Origin: Dyadobacter sp. CY345
GTDB lineage: Bacteria; Bacteroidota; Bacteroidia; Cytophagales; Spirosomataceae
Assembly: GCF_021502725.1 (NCBI RefSeq)
Contig: NZ_JAKFFS010000002.1
Location: 248,001 to 312,000, forward strand
DNA: 64,000 nucleotides
Direction: 5' to 3'
The translations under genes were made by a program, and so were the position numbers. This document shows positions 17,641 through 26,398 of the stretch, piece by piece; within the stretch, counting starts at the first letter, position 1, and every line of letters starts with the position of its first letter. The notes under the pieces are model-generated. The model was not told the origin of the DNA. It worked only from the letters and a program-made list of their open reading frames with translations, and searched no databases.

Positions 17641-18429
17641 CTACATACTTTCTGTTTTTCCACCGTCCACAGGCAAATTGACTCCGCTAATACTTCCAGC
17701 AGCGGGGCTGCATAAAAAAGCAACCGCCGCAGCGACTTCTTCTGCTTCGCTAAATCTTCTTATCGGAATAGTGGCCTGCATTTGTTCAGAAATTTCCTGA
17801 ACTGATTTTTCCTGAGCCTGACTGCGCATTTCAAGAACAGCATTCAGACGAGCGGTTTTGGTAAAACCTGGTAAAACATTATTGGAAGTAATCCCAAACG
17901 GCCCTAATTCAAGCGACATGGTTTTTGACCAGCTCGCCACTGCGCCGCGAATCGTATTTGAAACTCCAAGTCCGACGATCGGCTGTTTGACAGAAGTGCT
18001 GGTTATGTTAACAATTCTACCAAAACCTGCCTTTTTCATGCTGGGAACAACTGCCTGCGTAAGAATCTGATAGTTGACAAGATGCATTTGGAAAGTTTTA
18101 ATGAACTGTTCGGTTTCTGCTTCGATAATTGGACCGCCGGATGGGCCACCTGTATTATTGACAAGGATATGCACTTCCGGACATAACCTCAAATAATTAT
18201 TAATCGCCTCTTTCACATTTTCATTATCTGAAAAATCTGCGACAATATAACGATGCAATTGATTTAGCGAAGTATCCAGTGATTCGACTGCTTGTCTTAA
18301 AGATTCCTCATTTCTGGCCATAAGAGTAACATTTGCCCCCATAAGTGCCAGTTCAATTGCAGATGCAAGGCCTATACCTTGTGTGCTCCCACAAACGATC
18401 GCGGTTTTTTCTGTCAGGTCAAGATTCAT
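17641..18429 (-). CDS. SDR family oxidoreductase lacking the usual YxxxK pair
   Basis: The 262-residue protein is a short-chain dehydrogenase/reductase with a Rossmann NAD(P) fold. The cofactor motif GSTQGIG (residues 14-20) replaces the classical TGxxxGIG, NNTGG (91-95) corresponds to the NNAG motif, and the C-terminal GG.. VDGGKTESM is typical. The catalytic serine is likely near residue 144 (NITST). At the place of the catalytic Tyr-x-x-x-Lys the sequence reads Ser157-Asn-Thr-Ile-Arg161, so Tyr and Lys are replaced by Ser and Arg. A subfamily of SDR proteins with this change exists in many bacteria; its substrate is not known to me. It reads away from purH, with a repeat-rich region between. 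Confidence 0.9.
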   Translation of the reverse strand: MNLDLTEKTAIVCGSTQGIGLASAIELALMGANVTLMARNEESLRQAVESLDTSLNQLHRYIVADFSDNENVKEAINNYLRLCPEVHILVNNTGGPSGGPIIEAETEQFIKTFQMHLVNYQILTQAVVPSMKKAGFGRIVNITSTSVKQPIVGLGVSNTIRGAVASWSKTMSLELGPFGITSNNVLPGFTKTARLNAVLEMRSQAQEKSVQEISEQMQATIPIRRFSEAEEVAAAVAFLCSPAAGSISGVNLPVDGGKTESM

Positions 18430-18634
18430 TTTTAATGGTTGATTATTAATGGTTAAGGATTAATGATTAAGGGTGAATTATTAAGGATTAAAGATTTATG
18501 GTAATAACTGCATACATGGTGAATAATCAAATAATATCTTTGGTTTTGTCAACTGCAAATGCCTTTATTAGTTCACTACCTATTAATTTAGTCATCGCCC
18601 ATTAATAATTAACCCTTAACAATTAACCCTTAAT
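18430..18634. repeat. Degenerate TTAAGGATTAA / TTAACCCTTAA inverted repeat block
   Basis: Two low-complexity AT-rich arms flank about 110 bases. The left arm (about 18432-18490) is built from units like TTAAGGATTAATGATTAAGGG, and the right arm (about 18600-18640) from AATTAACCCTTAAC and TTAATAATTAAC. The arms are roughly reverse complementary, so the block could fold into a long imperfect hairpin. It sits between the divergent SDR and purH genes. Confidence 0.7.
18535..18542 (+). promoter_or_regulatory. Possible upstream -7 element (TATCTTTG)
   Basis: TATCTTTG matches the Bacteroidota -7 consensus TAnnTTTG exactly and lies inside the region enclosed by the inverted repeats, about 110 bases upstream of a second identical element. 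It could be a distal promoter for purH. No clear -33 element is seen. Confidence 0.35.
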
Positions 18635-18644
18635 AATTAACACC

Positions 18645-18652
18645 TATCTTTG
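18645..18652 (+). promoter_or_regulatory. Probable purH -7 promoter element (TATCTTTG)
   Basis: An exact match to the Bacteroidota -7 consensus TAnnTTTG, immediately after the AT-rich repeat arm and about 110 bases before the purH start codon. This would give a leader of roughly 100 bases. Confidence 0.6.
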
Positions 18653-18761
18653 CGGTTTATTTTAATACAAGGGATGCCAGGAAAAAGATGATGCGACTTC
18701 TTAGCTTTTACAATCCTGAAAATCTCCTAATTCTGTAATGTTTACTGTCAAATTCTGACCA

Positions 18762-20297
18762 ATGTCAAAAAAAATACAATCTGCTCTGATCTCGGTATAT
18801 TACAAGGACGGTCTTGAACCACTGGTTCGTCTTTTGCATGAAAATGGTGTGAAACTATATTCGACCGGAGGTACGCAAACTTTTATAGAAAACCTTGATA
18901 TTCCGGTTACTGCTGCCGAGGAACTTACGGGGTATCCTTCAATTTTTGGTGGAAGAGTTAAAACCTTGCACCCTGCCATTATGGGAGGAATTCTTTATCG
19001 ACGCGATGATGCTGGTGATGTTGCTCAGGCAGCTCAGTATAACATTCCGGCCTTGGACATGGTTGTGGTTGACTTATATCCTTTTGAGGAAACTGTTGCT
19101 TCCGGGGCAAGTGAGGAAGATATTATTGAAAAAATCGATATCGGAGGAATTTCTCTGATTCGTGCTACTGCGAAAAATTTTAAAGATACTTTGATCGTTT
19201 CATCCCGCGCACAGTATGAAGGCGTTGTAACATTGTTGACTGAAAAATCGGCGGCAACTGACCTTGAAGACCGTCGCTGGTATGCTGGGGAGGCATTTGG
19301 TGTTTCTTCTCATTACGATGGTGCGATCAATAACTATTTCCTGAGTAAAAATGACTCAGCAGACAGTGCGCTTTTTGAGTTTGCAAATCTTCCTGCACAA
19401 ACACTTCGTTATGGTGAAAATCCGCATCAAAGTGCAACATTCCACGGCGATCTTGAACAAATGTTTGACAAACTTCACGGAAAAGATTTGTCATACAACA
19501 ACCTGGTTGACGTAGATGCCTGCATCGGATTGATCGATGAATTTGAAGGATCGGAACCAACTTTTGCAATTATTAAACATACCAACGCGTGTGGTGTAGC
19601 CACTGCCAGCACTGCAAAAGAGGCTTATCTGAATGCCCTAGCCTGTGATCCGGATTCAGCTTTTGGAGGTGTAGTAATTACAAACGTTAAGGTGGATTTG
19701 GCTACTGCGGAAGAACTAAATAAGCTTTTCATGGAAATTCTCATCGCGCCGGATTTTGAAGAAGGTGCTTTGGAATTGTTGAAATCGAAGAAAAACAGAA
19801 ATTTGTTGAAACGTAAGTCCGTGGAACTTCCGGGAATTATGTTCAAAACAATTTTGAATGGCGTGTTGGTACAAGATAAAGATCTTGCGACTGAAACAGC
19901 AGAACAAATGACAACGGTAACTGAGAAAGCGCCAACAGCTGATGCATTGAAAGCGTTGGAGTTTGCTTTAAAGGTTTGTAAACATACAAAATCCAACACG
20001 ATCGTTCTAGCAAAAGAAAATCAGCTTTTTGCAAGTGGAACCGGTCAGACTTCGCGTATTGACGCATTACGCCAGGCGATTGAAAAAGCGAAACATTTCG
20101 GTTTTGATTTGCAGGGTGCGGTGATGGCGTCTGACGCTTTCTTCCCATTCCCCGACTGTGTTGAAATTGCGTCACAGGCCGGAATTACAGCTGTTGTTCA
20201 GCCGGGCGGCTCTATCCGTGACAAAGACTCAGTGGCTTTCTGCAATGCTAATGGCTTGTCGATGGTTACAACAGGTGTTCGTCATTTTAAACATTAA
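18762..20297 (+). CDS. purH: Bifunctional AICAR transformylase / IMP cyclohydrolase
   Basis: PurH catalyses the last two steps of de novo IMP synthesis: formylation of AICAR with 10-formyl-tetrahydrofolate, then ring closure. The N-terminal MGS-like cyclohydrolase domain is clear (SALISVYYKDGLEPL, STGGTQTFIE, GGRVKTLHPAIMGGIL with Lys-Thr-Leu-His), and the transformylase domain follows with RYGENPHQ, AIIKHTNACGVA, and a C-terminal SDAFFPFPDCVEIA and VVQPGGSIRDK. At 511 residues it is full length. It is monocistronic, preceded by TATCTTTG promoter elements and followed by a large hairpin. It is the only clear housekeeping purine gene in the window. Confidence 0.98.
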   Translation: MSKKIQSALISVYYKDGLEPLVRLLHENGVKLYSTGGTQTFIENLDIPVTAAEELTGYPSIFGGRVKTLHPAIMGGILYRRDDAGDVAQAAQYNIPALDMVVVDLYPFEETVASGASEEDIIEKIDIGGISLIRATAKNFKDTLIVSSRAQYEGVVTLLTEKSAATDLEDRRWYAGEAFGVSSHYDGAINNYFLSKNDSADSALFEFANLPAQTLRYGENPHQSATFHGDLEQMFDKLHGKDLSYNNLVDVDACIGLIDEFEGSEPTFAIIKHTNACGVATASTAKEAYLNALACDPDSAFGGVVITNVKVDLATAEELNKLFMEILIAPDFEEGALELLKSKKNRNLLKRKSVELPGIMFKTILNGVLVQDKDLATETAEQMTTVTEKAPTADALKALEFALKVCKHTKSNTIVLAKENQLFASGTGQTSRIDALRQAIEKAKHFGFDLQGAVMASDAFFPFPDCVEIASQAGITAVVQPGGSIRDKDSVAFCNANGLSMVTTGVRHFKH

Positions 20298-20303
20298 TAT
20301 GAA

Positions 20304-20348
20304 TTTTAAACGCAGCGTTTCGTTATATTAGAGACGCTGTGTTTAAAA
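20304..20348 (+). terminator. Hairpin after purH
   Basis: The arms TTTAAACGCAGCGT and ACGCTGTGTTTAAA pair over 14 bp with one G-U wobble, around a loop of roughly 13 bases. The following T tract is weak, so it may act as a terminator or mRNA-stabilising stem. Confidence 0.6.
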
Positions 20349-20373
20349 GTCACTTATATATAAGATTGCCCAT

Positions 20374-21249
20374 TTGAAAACCAACTCATTACCTGACTCC
20401 CGTCTCGCCGCTCTTGGCAAATTCCTTCTGGTTGGGTTATTTCTGGTAATTCCGGGCTATTTTTTTCTTTACCCCCAAATCTTTCATTGTGAAATTATTG
20501 GTTTCTCTGACTTCGAAAAAATCAGAGAAAATACTTATGCAAGTCCCGATCTTGACATCGGGCAACGTTCGCATATCATAAAAGTGATCAAAAAAGCAGA
20601 AGCGCGGATTGGTTCATTTTGGCTTGGGAAACAAGCAACACCCAAATTGATTCTTTGCGGAAATCAGCGGGAATATGAAAAATATTGTCAAAGTACCGAA
20701 GGGGCTGGTTGCAGCTTAGGTACTCCATGGGGACAATCATATGTTGTGCTGAATATCCAGGGATTAAATGTTGATGTGATCAGTCATGAAATGAGTCATG
20801 TCGAGTTATTGAAACGTCTGGGTTGGTGGAAAACAACAATGGATATTCCGCAATGGTTTAATGAAGGAACTGCATTGATGCTTGATCGGCGTTTTGTAAA
20901 TAATCCTGATTCGATCGGTCGCTACCTTGAATATATGGATGAATGGCTTTACCAGACAGGCGGCGGGCAAAATATTCTTGAACTGAAAGATATCGAATCT
21001 GTGAAAGGTTTTTTTGCAGGAAACTCAAAACATGTGATGCTTGCGTATATGACGTCCGGGTTAGAGGTGTCCTATTGGCTTTCGTTCGTAGGGAAAAATG
21101 GTATGCAGCAACTGCTTTCCAAAGTCAGGAACGGGGATGACTTTACAGAAAGTTATCTTCAAATTGAAAAAAAATCCAGATCAACAAGTAAAATTAAACT
21201 TCCTGAAAATCCACTCAGAATACAGGAATTAGATAAAAAAGATGAGTAA
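20374..21249 (+). CDS. Membrane-anchored gluzincin-type metallopeptidase, uncharacterised
   Basis: The 291-residue product has one N-terminal membrane segment (about residues 14-34, LGKFLLVGLFLVIPGYFFLY) and then an extracytoplasmic domain with a zinc-peptidase signature: His138-Glu-Met-Ser-His142 followed by WFNEGTALMLD with Glu164 as the likely third zinc ligand. This HExxH...E layout is that of the MA clan. It is shorter than most characterised families and I do not recognise a specific one; its target is unknown. The start codon appears to be TTG, since no in-frame ATG lies before the membrane segment. It follows purH after the hairpin and precedes the symporter gene by 170 bases. Confidence 0.75.
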   Translation: MKTNSLPDSRLAALGKFLLVGLFLVIPGYFFLYPQIFHCEIIGFSDFEKIRENTYASPDLDIGQRSHIIKVIKKAEARIGSFWLGKQATPKLILCGNQREYEKYCQSTEGAGCSLGTPWGQSYVVLNIQGLNVDVISHEMSHVELLKRLGWWKTTMDIPQWFNEGTALMLDRRFVNNPDSIGRYLEYMDEWLYQTGGGQNILELKDIESVKGFFAGNSKHVMLAYMTSGLEVSYWLSFVGKNGMQQLLSKVRNGDDFTESYLQIEKKSRSTSKIKLPENPLRIQELDKKDE

Positions 21250-21339
21250 AGTCGCGCATTATTCTCCTTGTTGAGCTGTTTTAGCAGTTTTGTGAAAATA
21301 AAGGTTGAAAGTTCGGTAGCCATAGGGAGTTCTTACTTG

Positions 21340-21360
21340 CACTATTTTCTGAAAATAGTG
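21340..21360. promoter_or_regulatory. Perfect palindrome upstream of the symporter gene
   Basis: CACTATTTT and AAAATAGTG form a perfect inverted repeat separated by 3 bases (CTG), ending 58 bases before the symporter start. It could be an operator or a small transcript hairpin; nothing else in the sequence decides between these. Confidence 0.35.
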
Positions 21361-21418
21361 TACCTTTCGGTCTGAACAGAAAATCGGTTATCCACTCATC
21401 TAATTTTTTCTATTTGAA

Positions 21419-23038
21419 ATGCAACAGTTACAAACCCTGGATTACATAGTATTCTTCTTCTACTTTATCGTGGTTTCGGGCTACGGATACTGGATTTACC
21501 AGCGAAAAAAATCCCCAACGGAATCTACCCAAGACTTTTTCCTTGCGGAAGGATCACTTACCTGGTGGGCAATTGGTGCTTCTCTGATCGCGTCCAACAT
21601 TTCGGCAGAGCAATTTATCGGGATGTCGGGGAATGGTTTTTCCATGGGTTTGGGAATTTCAACCTATGAATGGATGGCGGCCGCAACACTGATTATCGTT
21701 GCTGTTTTCTTCATGCCGATTTATCTTAAAAATAAAATTTACACGATGCCCCAATTTTTAAGTCAGCGTTACAATCCGACGGTGAGCTTAATTATGGCTA
21801 TTTTCTGGCTCGCATTATATATTCTCGTTAACCTTACTTCAATTCTTTACCTTGGCGCACTGGCTGTTTCGGGTATCTCTGGACTGGATTTTACTTTCTG
21901 TATGATTGCGCTGGCTGTTTTCGCCATAATCATTACCATCGGAGGTATGAAAGTTATCGGTTTTACAGACGTTATCCAGGTATTCTTTCTTGTAATTGGT
22001 GGTCTGGCTACAACTTATCTTGCAATTAATCTTGTTTCAGAGCAAACCGGAATTGATGGTCTGATGAGCGGAATGAAAATGATGCGCGAAAACCACGACG
22101 ATCACTTCCACATGATTTTTCCTAAAAGCAGTCCTTTTTACATGCAGCTTCCGGGACTTACTGTATTGCTAGGAGGTATGTGGATCGTGAATTTGAACTA
22201 TTGGGGATGTAACCAATACATCACCCAACGTGCTTTGGGTGCTGATTTGAAAACTGCCCGTAATGGTATTTTATTTGCTGCTGGTCTTAAATTATTAATG
22301 CCCGTTATTGTGGTTTTACCGGGTATCGCGGCTTACGCTTTATACAGCAAAGGATTATTTCAGGCAGAAATGTTAGGAGAAGACGGGATGATCAATCCAG
22401 ATAAAGCATATCCAGTTCTTTTAAATTTATTACCAACGGGCTTGAAAGGATTATCTTTTGCAGCCCTGACAGCGGCGGTGGTTGCTTCTCTGGCCGGAAA
22501 AGCAAACAGTATTTCTACAATTTTTACGCTTGACATTTTCAGGAATTATATTGGTAAAGATGCTGACGAGAAAAAGCTGGTTTGGATCGGTCGCTGGGTT
22601 GTAGTTGTTGCAATGGTTCTTGCCATCGTAGTATCGCCTTATATGGGAATTGATAAAAAAGGAGGATTTCAGTTTATTCAGGAAATGACAGGTTTGTTGT
22701 CGCCGGGGATTTTTGCTTCCTTTATCATGGGCTTTTTCTGGAAACGCACCAATTCGGCGGGCGCATTATTTGCGATTGTCGGTGGATTTGTGATCGCTCT
22801 TGGAATGCACAATAATTATCTTCCGTTTATGGATTGGACGCAGGTTCCGTTCCTTGATCGTATGGGATTGGTATTCCTTATTTGTGTCGTAGTTATGTTT
22901 ATCCTTGGTTTGGTACTGCCTGATGAGAAAAAAGGTTTGCAAATCGATTCTTCGATGTTTATCCCTCACCGCAGTTTTATAATCTGGGCGTCTATCGTTA
23001 TCGCCATTATCGCATTTTTATATTACCACTTTTGGTAA
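21419..23038 (+). CDS. Sodium/solute symporter (SSS family, SGLT-like)
   Basis: The 539-residue integral membrane protein has about 14 hydrophobic segments and the SSS family landmarks: an N-terminal TESTQDFFLAEGSLTWW motif, SLIASNISAEQFIGMSGNGF in the first core helices, and LSFAALTAAVVASLAGKANSISTIFTLD in the core helix that carries sodium-site residues. The overall pattern is closest to the bacterial sugar cotransporters such as vSGLT, so sodium-driven uptake of a sugar is the best guess; specificity cannot be read directly. It is followed by a strong bidirectional terminator shared with the convergent cyclophilin gene. Confidence 0.92.
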   Translation: MQQLQTLDYIVFFFYFIVVSGYGYWIYQRKKSPTESTQDFFLAEGSLTWWAIGASLIASNISAEQFIGMSGNGFSMGLGISTYEWMAAATLIIVAVFFMPIYLKNKIYTMPQFLSQRYNPTVSLIMAIFWLALYILVNLTSILYLGALAVSGISGLDFTFCMIALAVFAIIITIGGMKVIGFTDVIQVFFLVIGGLATTYLAINLVSEQTGIDGLMSGMKMMRENHDDHFHMIFPKSSPFYMQLPGLTVLLGGMWIVNLNYWGCNQYITQRALGADLKTARNGILFAAGLKLLMPVIVVLPGIAAYALYSKGLFQAEMLGEDGMINPDKAYPVLLNLLPTGLKGLSFAALTAAVVASLAGKANSISTIFTLDIFRNYIGKDADEKKLVWIGRWVVVVAMVLAIVVSPYMGIDKKGGFQFIQEMTGLLSPGIFASFIMGFFWKRTNSAGALFAIVGGFVIALGMHNNYLPFMDWTQVPFLDRMGLVFLICVVVMFILGLVLPDEKKGLQIDSSMFIPHRSFIIWASIVIAIIAFLYYHFW

Positions 23039-23051
23039 AAAATATAAGTTA

Positions 23052-23100
23052 TTCAAAAGAAAGGCGGTCGGGAAATTTTCCGGACCGCCTTTCTTTTGAA
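23052..23100. terminator. Strong bidirectional terminator (symporter / cyclophilin)
   Basis: The 18-bp arm TTCAAAAGAAAGGCGGTC pairs perfectly with GACCGCCTTTCTTTTGAA, around a short inner stem-loop. A and T tracts on both sides allow termination of both convergent genes. Confidence 0.9.
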
Positions 23101-23112
23101 TAAGTTTTGCTG

Positions 23113-23559
23113 TTAAGCTACTTCTTCCTCAATAATATTGATCTTCTGGATCTTGTCGCCTTGACGAATCAAATCAACTGTATCAACGCCTTCGATAACT
23201 TTACCAAAACAAGTATGGTTTCCGTCAAGGTGAGCTGTATTGTTACGACTGTGACAAATGAAGAATTGAGATCCACCAGTATCACGTCCAGCATGTGCCA
23301 TTGATAACACACCACGGTCGTGATATTGTTTTTCACTTTTCACTTCGCATTTGATTGTGTATCCAGGGCCGCCGCTTCCATTTCCCTTAGGGTCTCCACC
23401 CTGAATCATAAAATCATTAATTACGCGATGGAAAGTAAGTCCGTCATAAAATCCTTTTTTAGAAAGATCTACAAAGTTTTTCACAGCAATAGGTGTCTCT
23501 TTCTCATAGAATTCGATGAGCATAGTACCTTTATCGGTGATCATTTCTGCCTTTATCAT
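23113..23559 (-). CDS. Cyclophilin-type peptidyl-prolyl cis-trans isomerase
   Basis: A 148-residue single-domain cyclophilin that speeds up Xaa-Pro bond isomerisation during protein folding. Key motifs are [17 protein letters not shown] with the catalytic Arg45, [10 protein letters not shown], and the [15 protein letters not shown] substrate-groove segment. No signal peptide is present, so it is likely cytoplasmic. Length is typical of the small bacterial form. It is monocistronic and converges with the symporter gene across a strong terminator. Confidence 0.95.
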   Translation of the reverse strand: MIKAEMITDKGTMLIEFYEKETPIAVKNFVDLSKKGFYDGLTFHRVINDFMIQGGDPKGNGSGGPGYTIKCEVKSEKQYHDRGVLSMAHAGRDTGGSQFFICHSRNNTAHLDGNHTCFGKVIEGVDTVDLIRQGDKIQKINIIEEEVA

Positions 23560-23692
23560 ATTATAATTCGGTATTTGGGTAAAAATTTATTGAATGATTT
23601 GCTGATTAAACAGCTTGTTTTACATAACAAATGCAAAGAAAAGCATATTGCGGCTGTTTCCTTGCATTGTAATGATACTATAACCAAAAGAA

Positions 23693-24478
23693 TTATGAAT
23701 CAGTTGCGGCTCTTGCTAATTGTTTTGAATCGCTGCTGAGTTCCGAAAGTTTTTTCTCTTCACGGATTTGTGCCATTTTCTCCAAAACATCACCACTTCC
23801 CCATTCACGGCTTCGTTCGGGGTTGGAAAACCATTCTTTGACGGCAATAATCTTATAAATATATTTAGTAGTTTCTGAGTTTAACCGAAGCTTAAAATAG
23901 TCGTCTTTATTTTGTGAGCTCATTCGGTTCTGGATGTGCTGTGGTCCCGCATTGTAGGCAGCCGCTACAAGTGTCCAGGAACCAAGCTGGCGGTGAAGAT
24001 CTTTCAGATACTTACCTGCTGCATGCGTGGATTTAACCAGGTGTCTACGGTCGTCAACCGTTCCGTTTACAGTTAAGCCAAGTGATTTGGCTGTTGCGGG
24101 CATTAGTTGCCAGTATCCGCCTGCTCCTCTGTGAGAAGTGGCCTGGTTACTCATGGCACTCTCAATGATTGGAATGTATTTAAAGTCGGATGGCACTCCG
24201 TACTTTTTAAGGATTGGTTCTATAACTTTCATCCTTTTTTCTGCGCTTGTCATCAGTTTACGAAAAGCATAGGTATCGTAGTTTCTGATCATTTTCTGGT
24301 ACCGCTCGGCTATGCGCATTTCCGAAAGGGGCACCTTTTCGCCACAAAAATTAATGGCAAGAAGGTTTGAATTGATTGTTAGTTCAGACTTCAATTCCTT
24401 CTTTTCTACCTTCAAGTTGCTAAGAGAAAACATCCCCATTGATGCAATTGAGAAGGCAATAAAGATAATTCTAATCAT
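23693..24478 (-). CDS. Lytic transglycosylase with SLT domain
   Basis: The 261-residue protein starts with a hydrophobic signal or anchor segment (MIRIIFIAFSIASMGMFSL) and carries a transglycosylase SLT domain from about residue 95 to 190. The catalytic glutamate is Glu106 in YIPIIESAMSN, followed by GAGGYWQLMPATAK and AAYNAGPQ, the standard family motifs. It should cleave peptidoglycan glycan strands in the periplasm, leaving 1,6-anhydro ends, as in MltD-like enzymes, but has no LysM domains. A minus-strand TATCTTTG lies about 46 bases upstream of the start. Confidence 0.93.
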   Translation of the reverse strand: MIRIIFIAFSIASMGMFSLSNLKVEKKELKSELTINSNLLAINFCGEKVPLSEMRIAERYQKMIRNYDTYAFRKLMTSAEKRMKVIEPILKKYGVPSDFKYIPIIESAMSNQATSHRGAGGYWQLMPATAKSLGLTVNGTVDDRRHLVKSTHAAGKYLKDLHRQLGSWTLVAAAYNAGPQHIQNRMSSQNKDDYFKLRLNSETTKYIYKIIAVKEWFSNPERSREWGSGDVLEKMAQIREEKKLSELSSDSKQLARAATDS

Positions 24479-24524
24479 CCATTTTTTGTTTCGTACAACA
24501 TAATTTAATCGGTTTCCCGGGGAG

Positions 24525-24532
24525 CAAAGATA
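24525..24532 (-). promoter_or_regulatory. Probable -7 promoter element of the lytic transglycosylase gene
   Basis: Minus-strand TATCTTTG matches TAnnTTTG exactly and sits 46 bases before the transglycosylase start codon. A -33 TTG is not evident. Confidence 0.55.
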
Positions 24533-24946
24533 ACGCTATTGAATTAATAATGTTTCATTTTAAGGTAAAAACTTGATTTGCAGCTGTTTGTATAATTTTG
24601 ATTTAGCACTAATTTAAGATGATAAAATTTCGTTGTATTTGCTGGTGACAATTCATTTTTATTTGTTAAACGCTGATTTTCTAAAATATTCGTTGGAAAT
24701 CACTATCAGACACAAACAGAATTTTTTCTTCTAAAAATTGTAATTAACAAAGTGTAAATGACCATGTCACTTTTAAATTAAAATTATATTTCAGTTAATA
24801 ATCTGAATTTACGCTTAACTTTTGATTCATTTTGAAGTTAAAACGGCAGGATTTGCCAATTATTTGATCTGATAAATCTATTCTAAAACAAACATTCTTG
24901 TATGTTTTAATAAGTAACTTGCATTGTTTGACATGAAACTTGCGAT
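24533..24946. other. AT-rich divergent intergenic region upstream of moeA
   Basis: About 410 bases of very AT-rich sequence lie between the lytic transglycosylase promoter and moeA. I looked for a folded leader or molybdenum-cofactor riboswitch before moeA and see no convincing stem system, and no TAnnTTTG match on the plus strand that stands out. No coding sequence is apparent. Confidence 0.4.
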
Positions 24947-26137
24947 ATGGTCACAGTTGAGGAAGCAAAAAGACGAATATTAAATTATACCGTTGCGCTA
25001 AATATTGAAATAAGAAGTGTTTCGGACGCCCTGGGATATGTTCTGGCCGAAGATATTTTGGCAGGATTTTCTTTGCCATCATTCAGACAGTCTTCTATGG
25101 ACGGGTATGCGATTTTGCATACAGACATTACCGAAAGTAAAACCAAACTCACGATTGCCGGCGAGTCCAAAGCGGGAAAGGCAGAGAAACTATTTTTGAA
25201 ACCGGGGACTGCAATCAGGATTTTTACAGGTGCGCCGGTTCCCGAGGGAGCAACGGCCGTAATTATGCAAGAACATACTTCGATCGAAAATGGAAGCGTT
25301 ACTATAAATGAATATCCGGTTCATGAAAATAAAAATCTCAGAAATATAGGACAGCAGATCAGAGAAGGAGATGTTGCGCTTCCGGCAGGTAGTTTTGTCA
25401 CGGCAGGTACCGTTGGTTTCCTCACGGGGCTGAATATTCAGGATATCTCCGTTTACCGTAAACCTAAAATCGGGATTTTGGTAACAGGTGATGAATTAGT
25501 AAAAACCGGAGAAACGTTATCTCACGGACAGGTTTTTGAATCCAATTCATCCATGTTGGTCGCGGCCCTGAAACTGGAAGGGATTAATGATGTTGAAGTA
25601 TATTATTCGGAGGATGACTTGCAGGCAACAATTCAGAGTTTACAAGTATTATCGGAAAGAAATGATGTAGTAATCGCAACGGGAGGTGTATCGGTCGGGG
25701 ATTATGATTACGTTGGTAAAGCGTTGGAAACAATTGGTGCTGAGACGATTTTTTATAAGATCAGACAGAAACCTGGTAAACCTTTACTTTTTGCTAGAAA
25801 CGAAAATACAAACTTTTATGCGCTGCCAGGGAATCCTGCGTCCTCGTTGGTTTGTTATTATGAATATGTCTTACCGGCATTGAGATTAATGTCTGGCAGG
25901 AAGGAATGCTTTTTGCCTGCATACCAATTGCCAATTTCTCATGCATATTCTTTCAACGGCGAAAGGGACGAGTTTTTGAAGGCATTTGTTTCAGGAGGAA
26001 AAGTCACGTCGCTGGAAGGACAGGAGTCATTTGCATTAAGGTCGTTTGCAGTTGCAAATGCGCTAATTTATTTGCCGGTCTCCCAGCAAACAGTACAGGC
26101 GGGAGATTTGGTGGAGGTTCATTTACTGCCATTTTGA
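24947..26137 (+). CDS. moeA: Molybdopterin molybdotransferase MoeA
   Basis: MoeA inserts molybdate into adenylylated molybdopterin, the last common step of molybdenum cofactor synthesis. The 396-residue length is normal. Domain landmarks in order are LAEDILAGFSLPSFRQSSMDGYA at the N-terminus, FTGAPVPEGATAVIMQE, KIGILVTGDELV and SNSSML, GGVSVGDYDYV, YALPGNPASS, and the small C-terminal beta-barrel domain. It is the first gene of a Moco biosynthesis run; moaD begins 15 bases after its stop. Confidence 0.97.
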   Translation: MVTVEEAKRRILNYTVALNIEIRSVSDALGYVLAEDILAGFSLPSFRQSSMDGYAILHTDITESKTKLTIAGESKAGKAEKLFLKPGTAIRIFTGAPVPEGATAVIMQEHTSIENGSVTINEYPVHENKNLRNIGQQIREGDVALPAGSFVTAGTVGFLTGLNIQDISVYRKPKIGILVTGDELVKTGETLSHGQVFESNSSMLVAALKLEGINDVEVYYSEDDLQATIQSLQVLSERNDVVIATGGVSVGDYDYVGKALETIGAETIFYKIRQKPGKPLLFARNENTNFYALPGNPASSLVCYYEYVLPALRLMSGRKECFLPAYQLPISHAYSFNGERDEFLKAFVSGGKVTSLEGQESFALRSFAVANALIYLPVSQQTVQAGDLVEVHLLPF

Positions 26138-26152
26138 TTATACAAAAATACA

Positions 26153-26392
26153 ATGGGCATAAATATTTTATATTTCGGTATGCTGGCCGAAATCACCGGA
26201 CAAGCAAACGAAATCTGGACAATCAAGGATGGTTTGACAGTCGGAGATTTGAAAAAGCTGATTTTGGAGAGATATCCGAAAATGCGTGATAAAAAATTCA
26301 AAGTCGCTGTTGACCAGCAAATAGGCGACGATCAAACCTTTGTTTCGATACAATCGGAGGTTGCTTTATTACCACCATTCGCAGGAGGGTGA
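26153..26392 (+). CDS. moaD: Molybdopterin synthase sulfur-carrier subunit MoaD
   Basis: The 79-residue ubiquitin-like protein ends in LPPFAGG, and the terminal Gly-Gly is the site that is adenylylated and thiocarboxylated so that MoaD can donate sulfur to precursor Z (cPMP). It pairs with the MoaE subunit encoded 176 bases downstream. The activating enzyme MoeB is not in this window, so it must lie elsewhere or be replaced by another E1-like protein. Confidence 0.94.
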   Translation: MGINILYFGMLAEITGQANEIWTIKDGLTVGDLKKLILERYPKMRDKKFKVAVDQQIGDDQTFVSIQSEVALLPPFAGG

Positions 26393-26398
26393 TTTTTC

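Noticed and set aside
18684..18740. A short leader-peptide frame before purH
   Set aside because: It is only about 16 codons, with no attenuator stem or repeated regulatory codons.
24533..24946. A Moco riboswitch before moeA
   Set aside because: The sequence is AT rich with no stable multi-stem fold that I can recognise.
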